Shown piece after piece: positions 33,103-41,252 of a DNA stretch of 64,000 nt. Within the stretch, counting starts at the first letter, position 1, and each line of letters opens with the position of its first letter. The stretch comes from Methyloversatilis universalis FAM5 (GTDB lineage Bacteria; Pseudomonadota; Gammaproteobacteria; Burkholderiales; Rhodocyclaceae). The stretch spans positions 1 to 64,000 of the forward strand of contig NZ_AFHG01000050.1 in assembly GCF_000214035.2 (NCBI RefSeq), in the 5' to 3' direction. The notes under the pieces were generated by a model. That model worked only from the letters and a program-made list of their open reading frames with translations, did no database searches and had not been told where the DNA came from. Position numbers and translations under genes: made by a program.

Positions 33103-33969
33103 ATGAAGGATGGAGCGAAGCGTCGGTGCGGGCCGAAGGGCGCTAGGGGTCGTGCACTCGGTGGCACACTCGGTCGCGCATGCAGGGGTCGGGCTGTGGC
33201 CGCCGGGTTGGCGCTGGCTGCGATGCTGGCGGTCAGCGGTCCGGCCGGCGCGGTGTCACGGCTCACCTTTTCCGGCGTGGTGGACAGCCTGAGCGCAGGT
33301 GATGCGATTCCGGGCATCGCGGTCGGCGATGCGGTGTCCGGCTCGCTGCTGTTCGATCCGGCGGTGGCCGACGGCCAGCCGCTGAACTGGATGGGCTACT
33401 ACCCTGGGGCCATTACCGGCTTCAGCGCCACCCTCGGGTCGCAGCACTACACCCAGTACACCGCGCAGGCGCCGAACAGCGAAATCGACGTGATCAATGA
33501 CGAGTTCGTGCTCGGTCTGTATCGCGACACCCTGCTGTTCCGCGTGGCGGTGGTCGAGGCGGCGACGCCGGATCTGCCGCGCTTCTTCCAGCTCACCTTC
33601 GGCAACAGCACCGCCGCGCCGTCGTCCTCGCTCACCGGTGACGACGTGCCGGCCAGCTGGGCTGCGGGCAGTTTCGCGCTGCAGCGCGGCTTCATCACCG
33701 AGCTGCCGCCGGGCGCCAGCCAGGGCAACAACTTCGTGCTGAACGCGGTCGAGGTGGCGCCGGTGCCGGAGCCGCGCATGTCGCTGCTCATGCTGGCCGG
33801 CCTGTCTATGCTGTGGCTGGGCGCCCGCCTGAGCGAGCGCCGCCGCGCTGAGGCGCCGGGGAAGGGGGCGAGGGCTTACTGCGGCATCGCGCCCATGGCA
33901 GCCGGATTGAAGGGCTGGCCGTTCACCGTGAACTGGCCCTTGCTGAAGGCGGCCTTCACCGTGAGCTGA
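33103..33969 (+). CDS. PEP-CTERM exosortase substrate with unusual C-terminal tail
   Basis: A 288-residue exported protein. A signal peptide runs to about residue 50 (VAAGLALAAMLAVSGPAGA), and a beta-rich domain follows (about 55-215). The sorting signal is VPEP at 221-224, a hydrophobic helix at about 226-241 and RRR at 246-248. Exosortase normally cuts at PEP and the protein ends at the basic cluster. Here 40 more residues follow, encoded partly antisense to the convergent DUF945 gene (overlap 33876-33969). A TGA exists one frame away at 33849-33851, so a single-base indel probably extended the gene. GGAGAAGG precedes the start. Confidence 0.82.
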   Translation: MKDGAKRRCGPKGARGRALGGTLGRACRGRAVAAGLALAAMLAVSGPAGAVSRLTFSGVVDSLSAGDAIPGIAVGDAVSGSLLFDPAVADGQPLNWMGYYPGAITGFSATLGSQHYTQYTAQAPNSEIDVINDEFVLGLYRDTLLFRVAVVEAATPDLPRFFQLTFGNSTAAPSSSLTGDDVPASWAAGSFALQRGFITELPPGASQGNNFVLNAVEVAPVPEPRMSLLMLAGLSMLWLGARLSERRRAEAPGKGARAYCGIAPMAAGLKGWPFTVNWPLLKAAFTVS

Positions 33970-35324
33970 CCGTTGGTGCGGCTGACCAGACCCTGGTCGA
34001 CGAAGGTGGTGAGCTGCTGGTCGAACAGGGCGTTGGCCATCGCGGCGACTTCCTGCGGGTCCGCCTCTTCGCCGTAGCTGGCGTAGATCTGGCCCTGGTT
34101 GCGGCCGGACACGGTTTCGCGCACCAGTACTTCGGGCAGCGACAGTTCGCCGGCAGCGTCGAGCTTGGCCAGCAGGCCGAGCGGATTCGACAGGTCATCC
34201 GGCGTGATGCCGGCAAGCGCGACGCGGGCGTTCAGCGAAGCCGGGCCCTGCGGCGTGTTGAAGGCGAGGCGGTCGATCGCGATCACCGGCGCATGGCCCA
34301 GCAGTTCCAGCGCCGGACCCATCAGCTGGCCCATCTGGGCCTGCATGGCCTCCGGATTCAGCATGGTTTGCGGGTCGGACGACATCGCGACGAAGCTGCG
34401 GTACATGCGCGAGGCGGTCTGGGCGTGCAGGTGACGGAAGGAGAAGTCGTAGTGCGCCGGCCCGTAGTTCGCGCCGGCCACGGTCAGCTTTTCGCTGCCG
34501 ATGCGGGCGATCAGGTCAATGAAATCGCCCTGCTTCGGAATGTCGACCTCATAGACGACCTTGGCCAGTTCCACCGGCGGCAGCGTGCCACTCGGATCAT
34601 GAATGCCGAAGCTGTCCAGTGTGAAGCGCTGGGTGCCGGTGTAGAGCAGCGGATCGTCGGCGAACAGCCGCGCCTGGTCGCCGCTGAAATTCAGGCCCTG
34701 CATCACGATGCGCCCGCCCTTGGCGTCGGTCATTTCCATCTTCGGTGCGCTGCCCTGCAGCGTGTAGCGGGCCATGCCCTCGGCGAAATCGACGCGGGCG
34801 GTAATGCCGTCCCACACCACGCGCAGGGCGTCCGACGGATCGCTGACCGGCAGATCGAAGGTGAAGCCCGGGCTGCTGAAATCCGAGCGGCCGCCGCCGG
34901 CGAAGTGATAGACGGTGCGGACCTCGATCGGCTTCCGGTCGCCGAACACTTTCTTCACCCATTCCTTCGCTTCGCCTTCGAGCACCAGTTCGGCCTGCGC
35001 GACGCCGGCGTCGAATTCGGCGCCGCCCAGCCACGGGCCGTGGCGGATGTCGGAGCGCACGGTGATCTTCACCGCCTCCATTGCCGGGCCGCCGGCCTGC
35101 TGCATCGCGCGGGTGACATCGCCCATCAGTTCGAAGGTGACGGTTTCGGTCGACGAGAACAGACCACGCTGGTAGTCGCGCTTCACCACCTTGATGCTGG
35201 GGATGCCTTCGACCTGTTTTGCCTGGTCATTCAGAGAGGTTTCGATGCGCTGGCCGAGATACCAGGCACTGCCGGTGTAGGCAACGGGAAGGGCGATCGC
35301 GGCGATCAGGGCGGCTTTTTTCAT
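33876..35324 (-). CDS. YdgA-family protein (DUF945)
   Basis: A 482-residue protein with an N-terminal signal or anchor helix (MKKAALIAAIALPVAYTGSAWYLG), followed by the family pattern ETSLNDQAKQVEG, VVKRDYQRGLFSSTETVTFEL and a long beta-rich region, ending VNGQPFNPAAMGAMPQ. DUF945 proteins are periplasmic or inner-membrane anchored, with no established function. The frame is open upstream to 35423, but ATG 35324 begins the signal sequence. Its 3' end overlaps the tail of the convergent PEP-CTERM gene. Confidence 0.85.
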   Translation of the reverse strand: MKKAALIAAIALPVAYTGSAWYLGQRIETSLNDQAKQVEGIPSIKVVKRDYQRGLFSSTETVTFELMGDVTRAMQQAGGPAMEAVKITVRSDIRHGPWLGGAEFDAGVAQAELVLEGEAKEWVKKVFGDRKPIEVRTVYHFAGGGRSDFSSPGFTFDLPVSDPSDALRVVWDGITARVDFAEGMARYTLQGSAPKMEMTDAKGGRIVMQGLNFSGDQARLFADDPLLYTGTQRFTLDSFGIHDPSGTLPPVELAKVVYEVDIPKQGDFIDLIARIGSEKLTVAGANYGPAHYDFSFRHLHAQTASRMYRSFVAMSSDPQTMLNPEAMQAQMGQLMGPALELLGHAPVIAIDRLAFNTPQGPASLNARVALAGITPDDLSNPLGLLAKLDAAGELSLPEVLVRETVSGRNQGQIYASYGEEADPQEVAAMANALFDQQLTTFVDQGLVSRTNGQLTVKAAFSKGQFTVNGQPFNPAAMGAMPQ

Positions 35325-35459
35325 GGTTCGGATAATCCCTGTGTGAACGGACGGTCTGATGCGGCGCGCATCATGACACGGTGCTTTTGATTCACCCGTG
35401 AAATCTTCGGGCTGTCCGAACAACGGCAGGGCTTCCGTACTCCTGAAGCGGCGAAACAG

Positions 35460-35594
35460 TTATTTGCCGGCCTGCTGCGCCCCCAGCGGACGTGTGGCCA
35501 GGTCGGGTGACGGATCGCGCGCGAGATCGGGCAGGCAGGCGATCAGCAGGGCCAGCCCGAACAGGGCGGCGGCGGTGCGGGTGCTCATGTTCAT
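35460..35594 (-). CDS. Very small lipoprotein, hypothetical
   Basis: A 44-residue peptide, MNMSTRTAAALFG onwards, with a hydrophobic stretch ending in the lipobox-like LIAC and a short polar tail ending LGAQQAGK. ATG 35594 or ATG 35588 could start it. It lies just downstream of the terminator of the alcohol dehydrogenase gene, so it would need its own promoter or read-through. Support is only the signal-like composition; it may not be expressed. Confidence 0.4.
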   Translation of the reverse strand: MNMSTRTAAALFGLALLIACLPDLARDPSPDLATRPLGAQQAGK

Positions 35595-35616
35595 CTGGGG
35601 CGGATGTCGGTGGCGG

Positions 35617-35645
35617 AAAAAAAGACCGGCGCACGGGGCGCCGGT
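35617..35645 (-). terminator. Intrinsic terminator of the PQQ dehydrogenase gene
   Basis: Eight-base arms at 35625-35632 and 35638-35645 (ACCGGCGC / GCGCCGGT) with a 5-base loop are followed on the minus strand by a run of seven T (35617-35623) after one C. It lies 87 bases after the dehydrogenase stop codon. Confidence 0.88.
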
Positions 35646-35731
35646 TGCGTTCGCCCGGTACGGACGAACACCATGAGGAGACGTTGCCCCGGGCCGCTGT
35701 CGCGCGGCGCCGGGTCGGCGGCTGCGGGTGC

Positions 35732-37489
35732 TCAGTTCTTCATCAGCTTGAACACCCACATCGACCCGCCCTGGTTCAGGTAATTGACCTTCTTCGCGAC
35801 GTCGCCACCCCACAGCGGCACCGCGCCGCCCCAGCCGGCGGTGACTGCGACGTACTGCTCACCGTCCTGTTCCCAGGTGATCGGCGGCGCGACGATGCCG
35901 GTGCCGACCTGGAAGGACCACAGCTCCTTGCCGGTCTTCGCGTCCGCCGCCTTCAGCAGGCCTTCCGGCGTGCCCCAGAACACCAGACCGCCCTTGGTGG
36001 TCAGCACGCCGCCCCACAGCGGCGCGTTGTTGGTGACTTCCCACACGATCTTGCCGGTCTTCGGGTCGATCGCGCGCAGCGCGCCGATGTAGTCGCCGCC
36101 GATGTCCTTCGGGTCGGCGGTCTTGATGGTGAAGCCGGCACCGAGATAGGCCGCGCCCTTCTTGTAGCTGATCGGCTCGTTCCAGATGTCCATGCTCCAT
36201 TCATTGGACGGCACGTAGAACAGGCCGGTGTCCGGGCTGTAGGCCATGGGCATCTGGTTCTTGCCGCCGAGGAAGGACGGCGACACGTGCACCGACGATC
36301 CCTTCTTGCCGTCCTCGCTGGCGGTCGGGTCGCCCGGGCGCTTGGCCGGGTCGTAGATCGGGCGGCCGTTCTCGTCCAGACCCTTGGCCCAGTCCAGCTT
36401 CTTCACGAAGGGGAAGCCGCGCTCGAACTTGCCGGTGTTCGCGTCCAGCACGTAGAAGAAGCCGTTGCGGTCAGCCTTGGCGCCCAGCCGCTTGCCGCCG
36501 GCGTCGAAGGTGACGAATTCGTTGGTGCCGTCGTAGTCCCAGCCGTCGTTCGGCGTGCCCTGGAAGTGCCACTTGATCTGGCCGGTGGCGACGTCGATGG
36601 CCACCGTCGAGCAGGAGTACAGGTTGTCGCCCGGGCGCAGATGGCTGTTCCACGGCGCCGGGTTGCCGGTGCCGAAATAGGCGAGGCCGGTCTTCGCGTC
36701 GAAGGTGCCGCCCAGCCAGGTGGCCGCACCGCCGGTCTTCCACAGGTCGCCCTGCCAGCTCGCGTTGGTGGTGCCGCTGATGCCGTTGTCGACCTTGTTG
36801 CCGGACTCGTCGAACTTGTAGCCCATGTGGCCTTCGATGGTCGGGCGTACCCACACCATCTTGCCGGTCTTCGCGTCGCGCGCCTCGACCCGGCCGATGA
36901 TGCCGAATTCGCCGCCGGACACGCCGGTCAGCACCAGACCCTTGGCAATGATGGGCGCGGCGGACGACGAATAGCCGGCCTGGTAATCGTCGATCTTTTC
37001 CTTCCACACCACCTTGCCGGTGTTCTGGTCGAGCGCAACCAGCTGGGCGTCCAGCGTGGCGTAGATGACCAGATTGTCATAGACGGCGGCGCCGCGGTTG
37101 ATCACGTCGCAGCAGGGCATGATGCCTTCGGGCAGCCGGTGCTCGTAGGACCACAGCTTGCGGCCGGTCTTGGCGTCGAGCGCGAACAGCCGCGAGTAGG
37201 ACGCGGTGATGAACATCTTGCCGCCGACGATCAGTGGCTGCGCTTCCTGGCCGCGCTGCTTCTCGCCGCCGTAGGAGAAGGACCAGGCCGGCACCAGCCG
37301 CTTGATGTTCTTCGCGTTGATCTTCGCCAGCGGGCTGTAGCGCTGGCCTTCGGTGCCCAGACCCCAGGTCAGTACGTCGCCGGTGCTGCGGGCGTCGTTC
37401 TCGATGTCGGCGGTGGTGACGCCGGCGTGGGCCGGCGTGCCTTGTGTCAGGGCGGCCAGCACGAAGGCGGCGAGGACATGCGGTTTCAT
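35732..37489 (-). CDS. PQQ-dependent methanol/ethanol dehydrogenase, lanthanide-type metal site
   Basis: A 585-residue periplasmic quinoprotein with a signal peptide (cleavage near AHA, residue 22) and eight tryptophan-docking repeats (for example DAKTGKMVW and [11 protein letters not shown]). The adjacent-cysteine disulfide that stacks on PQQ is Cys126-Cys127 (MPCCDV). The catalytic base is Asp318 in GWDYDGTNE. Asp320, two residues later, is the extra ligand that marks lanthanide-dependent (XoxF-like) enzymes, where calcium enzymes of MxaF type have alanine. No cytochrome or PQQ genes are adjacent. A sigma-54 promoter lies upstream and an intrinsic terminator downstream. Confidence 0.92.
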   Translation of the reverse strand: MKPHVLAAFVLAALTQGTPAHAGVTTADIENDARSTGDVLTWGLGTEGQRYSPLAKINAKNIKRLVPAWSFSYGGEKQRGQEAQPLIVGGKMFITASYSRLFALDAKTGRKLWSYEHRLPEGIMPCCDVINRGAAVYDNLVIYATLDAQLVALDQNTGKVVWKEKIDDYQAGYSSSAAPIIAKGLVLTGVSGGEFGIIGRVEARDAKTGKMVWVRPTIEGHMGYKFDESGNKVDNGISGTTNASWQGDLWKTGGAATWLGGTFDAKTGLAYFGTGNPAPWNSHLRPGDNLYSCSTVAIDVATGQIKWHFQGTPNDGWDYDGTNEFVTFDAGGKRLGAKADRNGFFYVLDANTGKFERGFPFVKKLDWAKGLDENGRPIYDPAKRPGDPTASEDGKKGSSVHVSPSFLGGKNQMPMAYSPDTGLFYVPSNEWSMDIWNEPISYKKGAAYLGAGFTIKTADPKDIGGDYIGALRAIDPKTGKIVWEVTNNAPLWGGVLTTKGGLVFWGTPEGLLKAADAKTGKELWSFQVGTGIVAPPITWEQDGEQYVAVTAGWGGAVPLWGGDVAKKVNYLNQGGSMWVFKLMKN

Positions 37490-37538
37490 CTTCCTGTCTC
37501 CAGTGGGGCGGCTCGGCGACCGCGGACGCAGCGACTGC

Positions 37539-37553
37539 GCAAGCGCTGTGCCA
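37539..37553 (-). promoter_or_regulatory. Sigma-54 (RpoN) promoter element
   Basis: On the minus strand it reads TGGCACAGCGCTTGC, matching the consensus TGGCAYR-N4-TTGC with GG and GC exactly ten bases apart (-24/-12). It lies 50 bases before the ATG of the PQQ dehydrogenase (37489), giving a leader of about 38 bases that contains GGAGACAGG. Confidence 0.72.
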
Positions 37554-37785
37554 GTGACGGGAAAGCATCCCGTTTGATGACGTCGGATTGCCGAAGAACC
37601 AGTGTGGATGTGCTTTCGACGCGCATGCCTGAAGTCCGGCGGGCGATCAGCAGCCGGCAGCAGGCGGACAGGAATCGAACGAGCGACGAGGTGGAAGCGT
37701 CCGGATTCCGGACTGCGCGATCGGCATGAAACGGATCACGGCAGGCCCTACACTTCAGGGATCACGTCGTCATCCCGGAGCCGGC
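37554..37785. other. Non-coding spacer upstream of the dehydrogenase promoter
   Basis: No gene is supported here. Activator sites for the sigma-54 promoter would be expected in this stretch, but no clear inverted repeat was recognised. The plus-strand operon starts at 37786 after CGGAG. Confidence 0.35.
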
Positions 37786-38235
37786 ATGAAAATCCGTCTG
37801 CTGCTGTCATGCGCCTGCCTGTCGTGGCTGTCGGTCGCCGCCGCGGGCATTCCCGCCGACGGTCGCCACTGCGGGCTTACCCGGCCGCCAGCCGATGCCG
37901 GTGCCTATGTCACGCCCGGCGGCTTCCTGCTGGTGTGGCCGCGCAACGCTGGCTTTGCCCGCGATTACAGCGGCTGCCGCACGCTGTGGGTGATGCAGTC
38001 GGCGGACGATACGCCGCTGCTGATGCGGCTCTACTTCCCCGGCGGCCGCCTGGAGGCGGTACAGGGCTTCGACGGCCGCGGCGGCCAGAGCGCGCGCACC
38101 TGCGTCCGCCCCTTCGACGCGCCCGGCTGTGGCGGCATCGAAGGCAATCCGCTGACCGCGCCTGACCTGCCGACCTGGCCGCGGCTTTGCACAGAACAGC
38201 CGGAGCACCCGGCCTGCCGGCGCGATCCCGAATGA
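37786..38235 (+). CDS. Secreted hypothetical protein with cysteine pairs
   Basis: A 149-residue protein with a signal peptide (MKIRLLLSCACLSWLSVAAAG) and a mature part containing eight cysteines (for example RHCGL, SGCRTLW, RTCVRPFDAPGCGG, RLCTEQPEHPACRR). These probably form disulfide bonds in the periplasm. GGAG lies seven bases before ATG 37786. The stop overlaps the next gene's ATG (ATGA), so the two are coupled. No family is recognised. Confidence 0.6.
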   Translation: MKIRLLLSCACLSWLSVAAAGIPADGRHCGLTRPPADAGAYVTPGGFLLVWPRNAGFARDYSGCRTLWVMQSADDTPLLMRLYFPGGRLEAVQGFDGRGGQSARTCVRPFDAPGCGGIEGNPLTAPDLPTWPRLCTEQPEHPACRRDPE

Positions 38236-38594
38236 AGCGGCTGGCGCTGTGCTTGCTGATGCTGGTCGCGCTGCCGGTGCAGGCGGACGATGTCGACGCT
38301 TTCCTCGGCCGCTTCCGCAGCGCGCTCATGGCGCGCGATGCCGCGGCCATCGCCGACCTCACGCAACTGCCCTTCCTGTACGAAGGGCGCCGGCTTGACC
38401 GCGCCACCTTCATCCGCGCGGTGCCGGTACTGTTCGACGCGCGGCTCAGCCGCTGTCTGGCGCAGGCGCGCCCGCTGACCGAAGGGCAGGACCGCCTGCT
38501 GCACTGCGCGCCCTATACCTTCTACCTGCGCACCGGCGCCGACCGCCGCTGGCGGCTGGCGGAATTCAATGCCGACGGCGAGGACCTGCCATGA
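38232..38594 (+). CDS. Secreted hypothetical protein, possible NTF2-like fold
   Basis: A 120-residue protein with a signal peptide (MKRLALCLLMLVALPVQADD). The segment DVDAFLGRFRSALMARDAAAIADLTQLPFLYEGRRLDRATF and the ending RRWRLAEFNADGE have the layout of NTF2-like domains, though this is only a pattern impression. It overlaps the previous gene by four bases and the next by four bases, forming a tight operon of unknown function. Confidence 0.6.
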   Translation: MKRLALCLLMLVALPVQADDVDAFLGRFRSALMARDAAAIADLTQLPFLYEGRRLDRATFIRAVPVLFDARLSRCLAQARPLTEGQDRLLHCAPYTFYLRTGADRRWRLAEFNADGEDLP

Positions 38595-39205
38595 ACTGGC
38601 ACACCGTCTATGACCTTTCGACTGCCGATGCCCACGAGTACATCGGCTTCGTGCTGTTCGGCGCCGGCATGCTGGTGCTGGCCGGCGGCTTCCTGTGGCG
38701 GGCGCGACGGCGCGGCGAGCGTTCGCCCACCGCCAAGGTGGTGGCCGGCTTCGGCGTGCTGGTGGCGGTGCTGGGCTATGGCGTGAACACCTGGGACCAG
38801 AACCGGCTGGCCACTCACCTGGCGGCAGGCGAGGTGCAGACGGTCGAGGGTGCGGTGTTCGCCCACGCGCGCTGGCGCGAGGACATCACCGACAGCCGGC
38901 GTGACAGCACGCGTCGCTACCGGCACTGGGAGCGGGTGGTGGTCGGTGGCGTCACCTTCATCTGGCCGCCGGGTGCGCAGCAGCCCGGCTTCACCAACGC
39001 GCAGACGCCGCCGCTGGATCTGCACGACGGTCAGTGGCTGCGCATCACCTGGGTCGAGGACGTGGCGGACGAAGCGTCGCAGCGCCGCATCGTGAAGCTG
39101 GAAACCGGCGATCCACCCGCTGGCTACGCGGCCCCGGCGGCCGGCGGCTTCGGTGTGCCGACCGCGGTGCTGCCCGGTGCGCCCTATCCGTCGGTGCTGA
39201 AATGA
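38591..39205 (+). CDS. Two-helix membrane protein, hypothetical
   Basis: A 204-residue protein. Two hydrophobic helices (about residues 17-36 and 49-64) are followed by a soluble domain of about 135 residues containing VEGAVFAHARWREDITDSRRDSTRRYRHWERVVVGGVTFIW and DLHDGQWLRITWVED. The topology suggests a periplasmic or cytoplasmic C-terminal domain on a hairpin anchor. No known family is recognised. It overlaps both neighbours by four bases. Confidence 0.58.
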   Translation: MNWHTVYDLSTADAHEYIGFVLFGAGMLVLAGGFLWRARRRGERSPTAKVVAGFGVLVAVLGYGVNTWDQNRLATHLAAGEVQTVEGAVFAHARWREDITDSRRDSTRRYRHWERVVVGGVTFIWPPGAQQPGFTNAQTPPLDLHDGQWLRITWVEDVADEASQRRIVKLETGDPPAGYAAPAAGGFGVPTAVLPGAPYPSVLK

Positions 39206-39450
39206 AGTCCTTTCACCGTCGTACCGCACGACCGGCACCGCAGCCTGCAGCCGCCGTGAAGGCGCCGCCGGACCGCGGCGGTCAGGTGCGCATTGACGCG
39301 CTACTGGTGACGCGCGGTCTGGCGCCGTCGCGTGCTGCGGCGCAGCGGCTGGTCGATGCCGGCGTCGTGAGTGTGGACGGATCGCCCGTGCTCCGGGCAT
39401 CGCAGACCGTGGCGCCCGATTGCTGCGTCGCCGTATCGGACGCGGACTGA
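39202..39450 (+). CDS. S4-domain RNA-binding protein, short
   Basis: An 82-residue protein with a basic, proline-rich N-terminus and an S4 domain: VRIDALLVTRGLAPSRAAAQRLVDAGVVSVDGSPVLRASQTVAPD. This is the N-terminal pattern of TlyA-type rRNA methyltransferases and other S4 proteins, but no methyltransferase domain follows before the stop. It may therefore be a free-standing S4 protein or the remnant of a larger gene. Its ATG overlaps the stop of the preceding membrane-protein gene. Confidence 0.68.
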   Translation: MKSFHRRTARPAPQPAAAVKAPPDRGGQVRIDALLVTRGLAPSRAAAQRLVDAGVVSVDGSPVLRASQTVAPDCCVAVSDAD

Positions 39451-39476
39451 GCGCGGTCAACTGGCGCCGGGCCGCG

Positions 39477-39497
39477 GGGCGCTATATATATGCGCCC
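39477..39497. promoter_or_regulatory. AT-rich palindrome upstream of the TPR gene
   Basis: Arms GGGCGC and GCGCCC flank TATATATAT, which is strikingly AT-rich for this sequence. It lies 42 bases before the ATG of the TPR protein. It could be an operator or a -10 region (TATATA) with a short leader; no clear -35 box is visible. Confidence 0.35.
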
Positions 39498-39538
39498 GGC
39501 GTCGTCGCGGCGCCGCGCACGACCACACGAGAACCGTC

Positions 39539-41245
39539 ATGAACGCCACTGCACGCCAGCCCGGACCGGGCGAACTACAGCCCCTGTTCAATCTGTACAA
39601 CGCAGGCCGCCTGGCCGAGGCGGTGACTGCCGCGCGCCAGCTGGCCGCCCGCTACCCGGCTGCGGTGGTGGTGCACAGCGTGCTCGGTTCCGCGCTGGCT
39701 GCGCTGGGCCGGCTGGACGAGGCCGAGCAGGCGTTCGCCGGCGCGGTGAAGGCCAATCCCGGCTCGGCCGAACTGCTGTCCAACCTCGGCCTGGTGCAGC
39801 AGCAGCGCGGCCGGCTGCAGGAGGCGTTGAGCACCTACACCCGGGCGCTCGCCATCCGCCGCGATTTTCCGGAACTGCTGTACAACCTGGGTGTGGTGCA
39901 GGACGCGCTGGGCCGGCTGGACGAGGCCGCGACCAGCTACCGGCGCGCGATCGCGCTGCAGCCGCGCTTCGCGGTGGCGCTGTTCAATCTGGGCAGCGTG
40001 CTCGACCGCCAGGGCGCACGCGGCGAGGCGATCGAGGTCTACCGGCGCGCGGTCGAGGCCGAACCCGGCTTCGTCGAAGCCTGGTCGAATCTCGGCGCGG
40101 CGCTGCAGCAGTCGGGCGAGGCGGAACAGGCGGTGCGCTGCTACCAGAAGGCGCTGGACATCCAGCCCACCGCCACCGCCTGGTTCAACCTCGGTACCGC
40201 GCAGCGTGCCTTCGGCCTGATCATGGATGCCGCCGAAAGCTATCGCCGCGCGATCGCGCTGGCGCCGGAATATGCCGACGCGCACAGCAATCTCGGCGAA
40301 ATCCTGCGCGACCAGGGCGACGGCGAAGGCACGCTGGCCGCCTTCCGTGCCGCGCTGGCGATCGACCCCGATCACGGCGGCGCGCATTACAACCTCGGTC
40401 TGCTGCATCACGACCTGCACGAGTACGACAAGGCGCTGCCCTGTTTCGAAAAGGCGGGTGTGCTCGATGCCGATGACCGCGTGCTGTACTGCCTGTACAA
40501 GCTGCGCCGCAGCGACGAATTCGAGGCGCGGCTGCAGGCCCGTCTGGGCGAACGCCACCGCTCGCCGATGCTGGCCACGCTGTCGGCCCATCACGCGACC
40601 AACCGGCGCCGGCCCGACCCCTACCGCTTCTGTCCGGACCCGATCGCGCTGGTGCATCACGCCCGTCTCGACCCGCTGACCGATCCGGCGGACAGCCTGC
40701 GCAGCGATCTGCTGCGCGACATCACGCAGGCCGACATCCAGGCGCGCAAGCAGGGCCGGCTGCACTACGGCGTGCAGTCGTCCGGCCACCTGTTCCGCCG
40801 GCCGGAAGCCTCGATCGCGCGGCTGGTCGAGCTGATCCGCGACGAGATCGAGCGCTACCGGCAGCGGCTGATTGGTGAGGACTGCGTGTACGCGCAGGAC
40901 TTTCCGCCGACCACCGAATTCGCCAGTTCCTGGTACGTGAAAATGAGTCGGGGCGGCCATCTGACCTCGCACATCCACGAAGAGGGCTGGCTGTCCGGCG
41001 TGCTCTATCTCGCCATGCCGTCGGACCGGCCCGAGGGCAGCACCGCCGGCGGCATCGAATTCAGCACCGACGGTGACGACTACCCGCGCGAGCACGACGA
41101 CTTTCCGCGCAGGACCCTGCTGCCCGAGGTGGGCGACATCGTGCTGTTCCCGTCCTCGCTGTTCCACCGCACGATTCCCTTCCAGTCGAACGAGGAACGC
41201 ATCTGCATCGCCTTCGACGTGAAGCCCGTTGCGGCAGGCGACTGA
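39539..41245 (+). CDS. TPR-repeat protein fused to a 2OG-Fe(II) oxygenase domain
   Basis: A 568-residue protein. Residues about 10-310 hold around nine TPR repeats (for example AELLSNLGLVQQQRGRLQEALSTYTRALAI, then several FNLG repeats). A linker follows, and residues about 440-560 form a putative 2OG-Fe(II) oxygenase of the family with SSWYVKMSRGGHLTSHIHEEGWLSGVLYL, GDIVLFPSSLFHRTIPF and ERICIAFD. The histidines of SHIH and FHRT and the final arginine are the probable iron and 2-oxoglutarate ligands. It probably hydroxylates a protein or glycan partner held by the TPRs. The GGDEF/EAL gene follows after seven bases. Confidence 0.82.
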   Translation: MNATARQPGPGELQPLFNLYNAGRLAEAVTAARQLAARYPAAVVVHSVLGSALAALGRLDEAEQAFAGAVKANPGSAELLSNLGLVQQQRGRLQEALSTYTRALAIRRDFPELLYNLGVVQDALGRLDEAATSYRRAIALQPRFAVALFNLGSVLDRQGARGEAIEVYRRAVEAEPGFVEAWSNLGAALQQSGEAEQAVRCYQKALDIQPTATAWFNLGTAQRAFGLIMDAAESYRRAIALAPEYADAHSNLGEILRDQGDGEGTLAAFRAALAIDPDHGGAHYNLGLLHHDLHEYDKALPCFEKAGVLDADDRVLYCLYKLRRSDEFEARLQARLGERHRSPMLATLSAHHATNRRRPDPYRFCPDPIALVHHARLDPLTDPADSLRSDLLRDITQADIQARKQGRLHYGVQSSGHLFRRPEASIARLVELIRDEIERYRQRLIGEDCVYAQDFPPTTEFASSWYVKMSRGGHLTSHIHEEGWLSGVLYLAMPSDRPEGSTAGGIEFSTDGDDYPREHDDFPRRTLLPEVGDIVLFPSSLFHRTIPFQSNEERICIAFDVKPVAAGD

Positions 41246-41252
41246 GCGCCGG

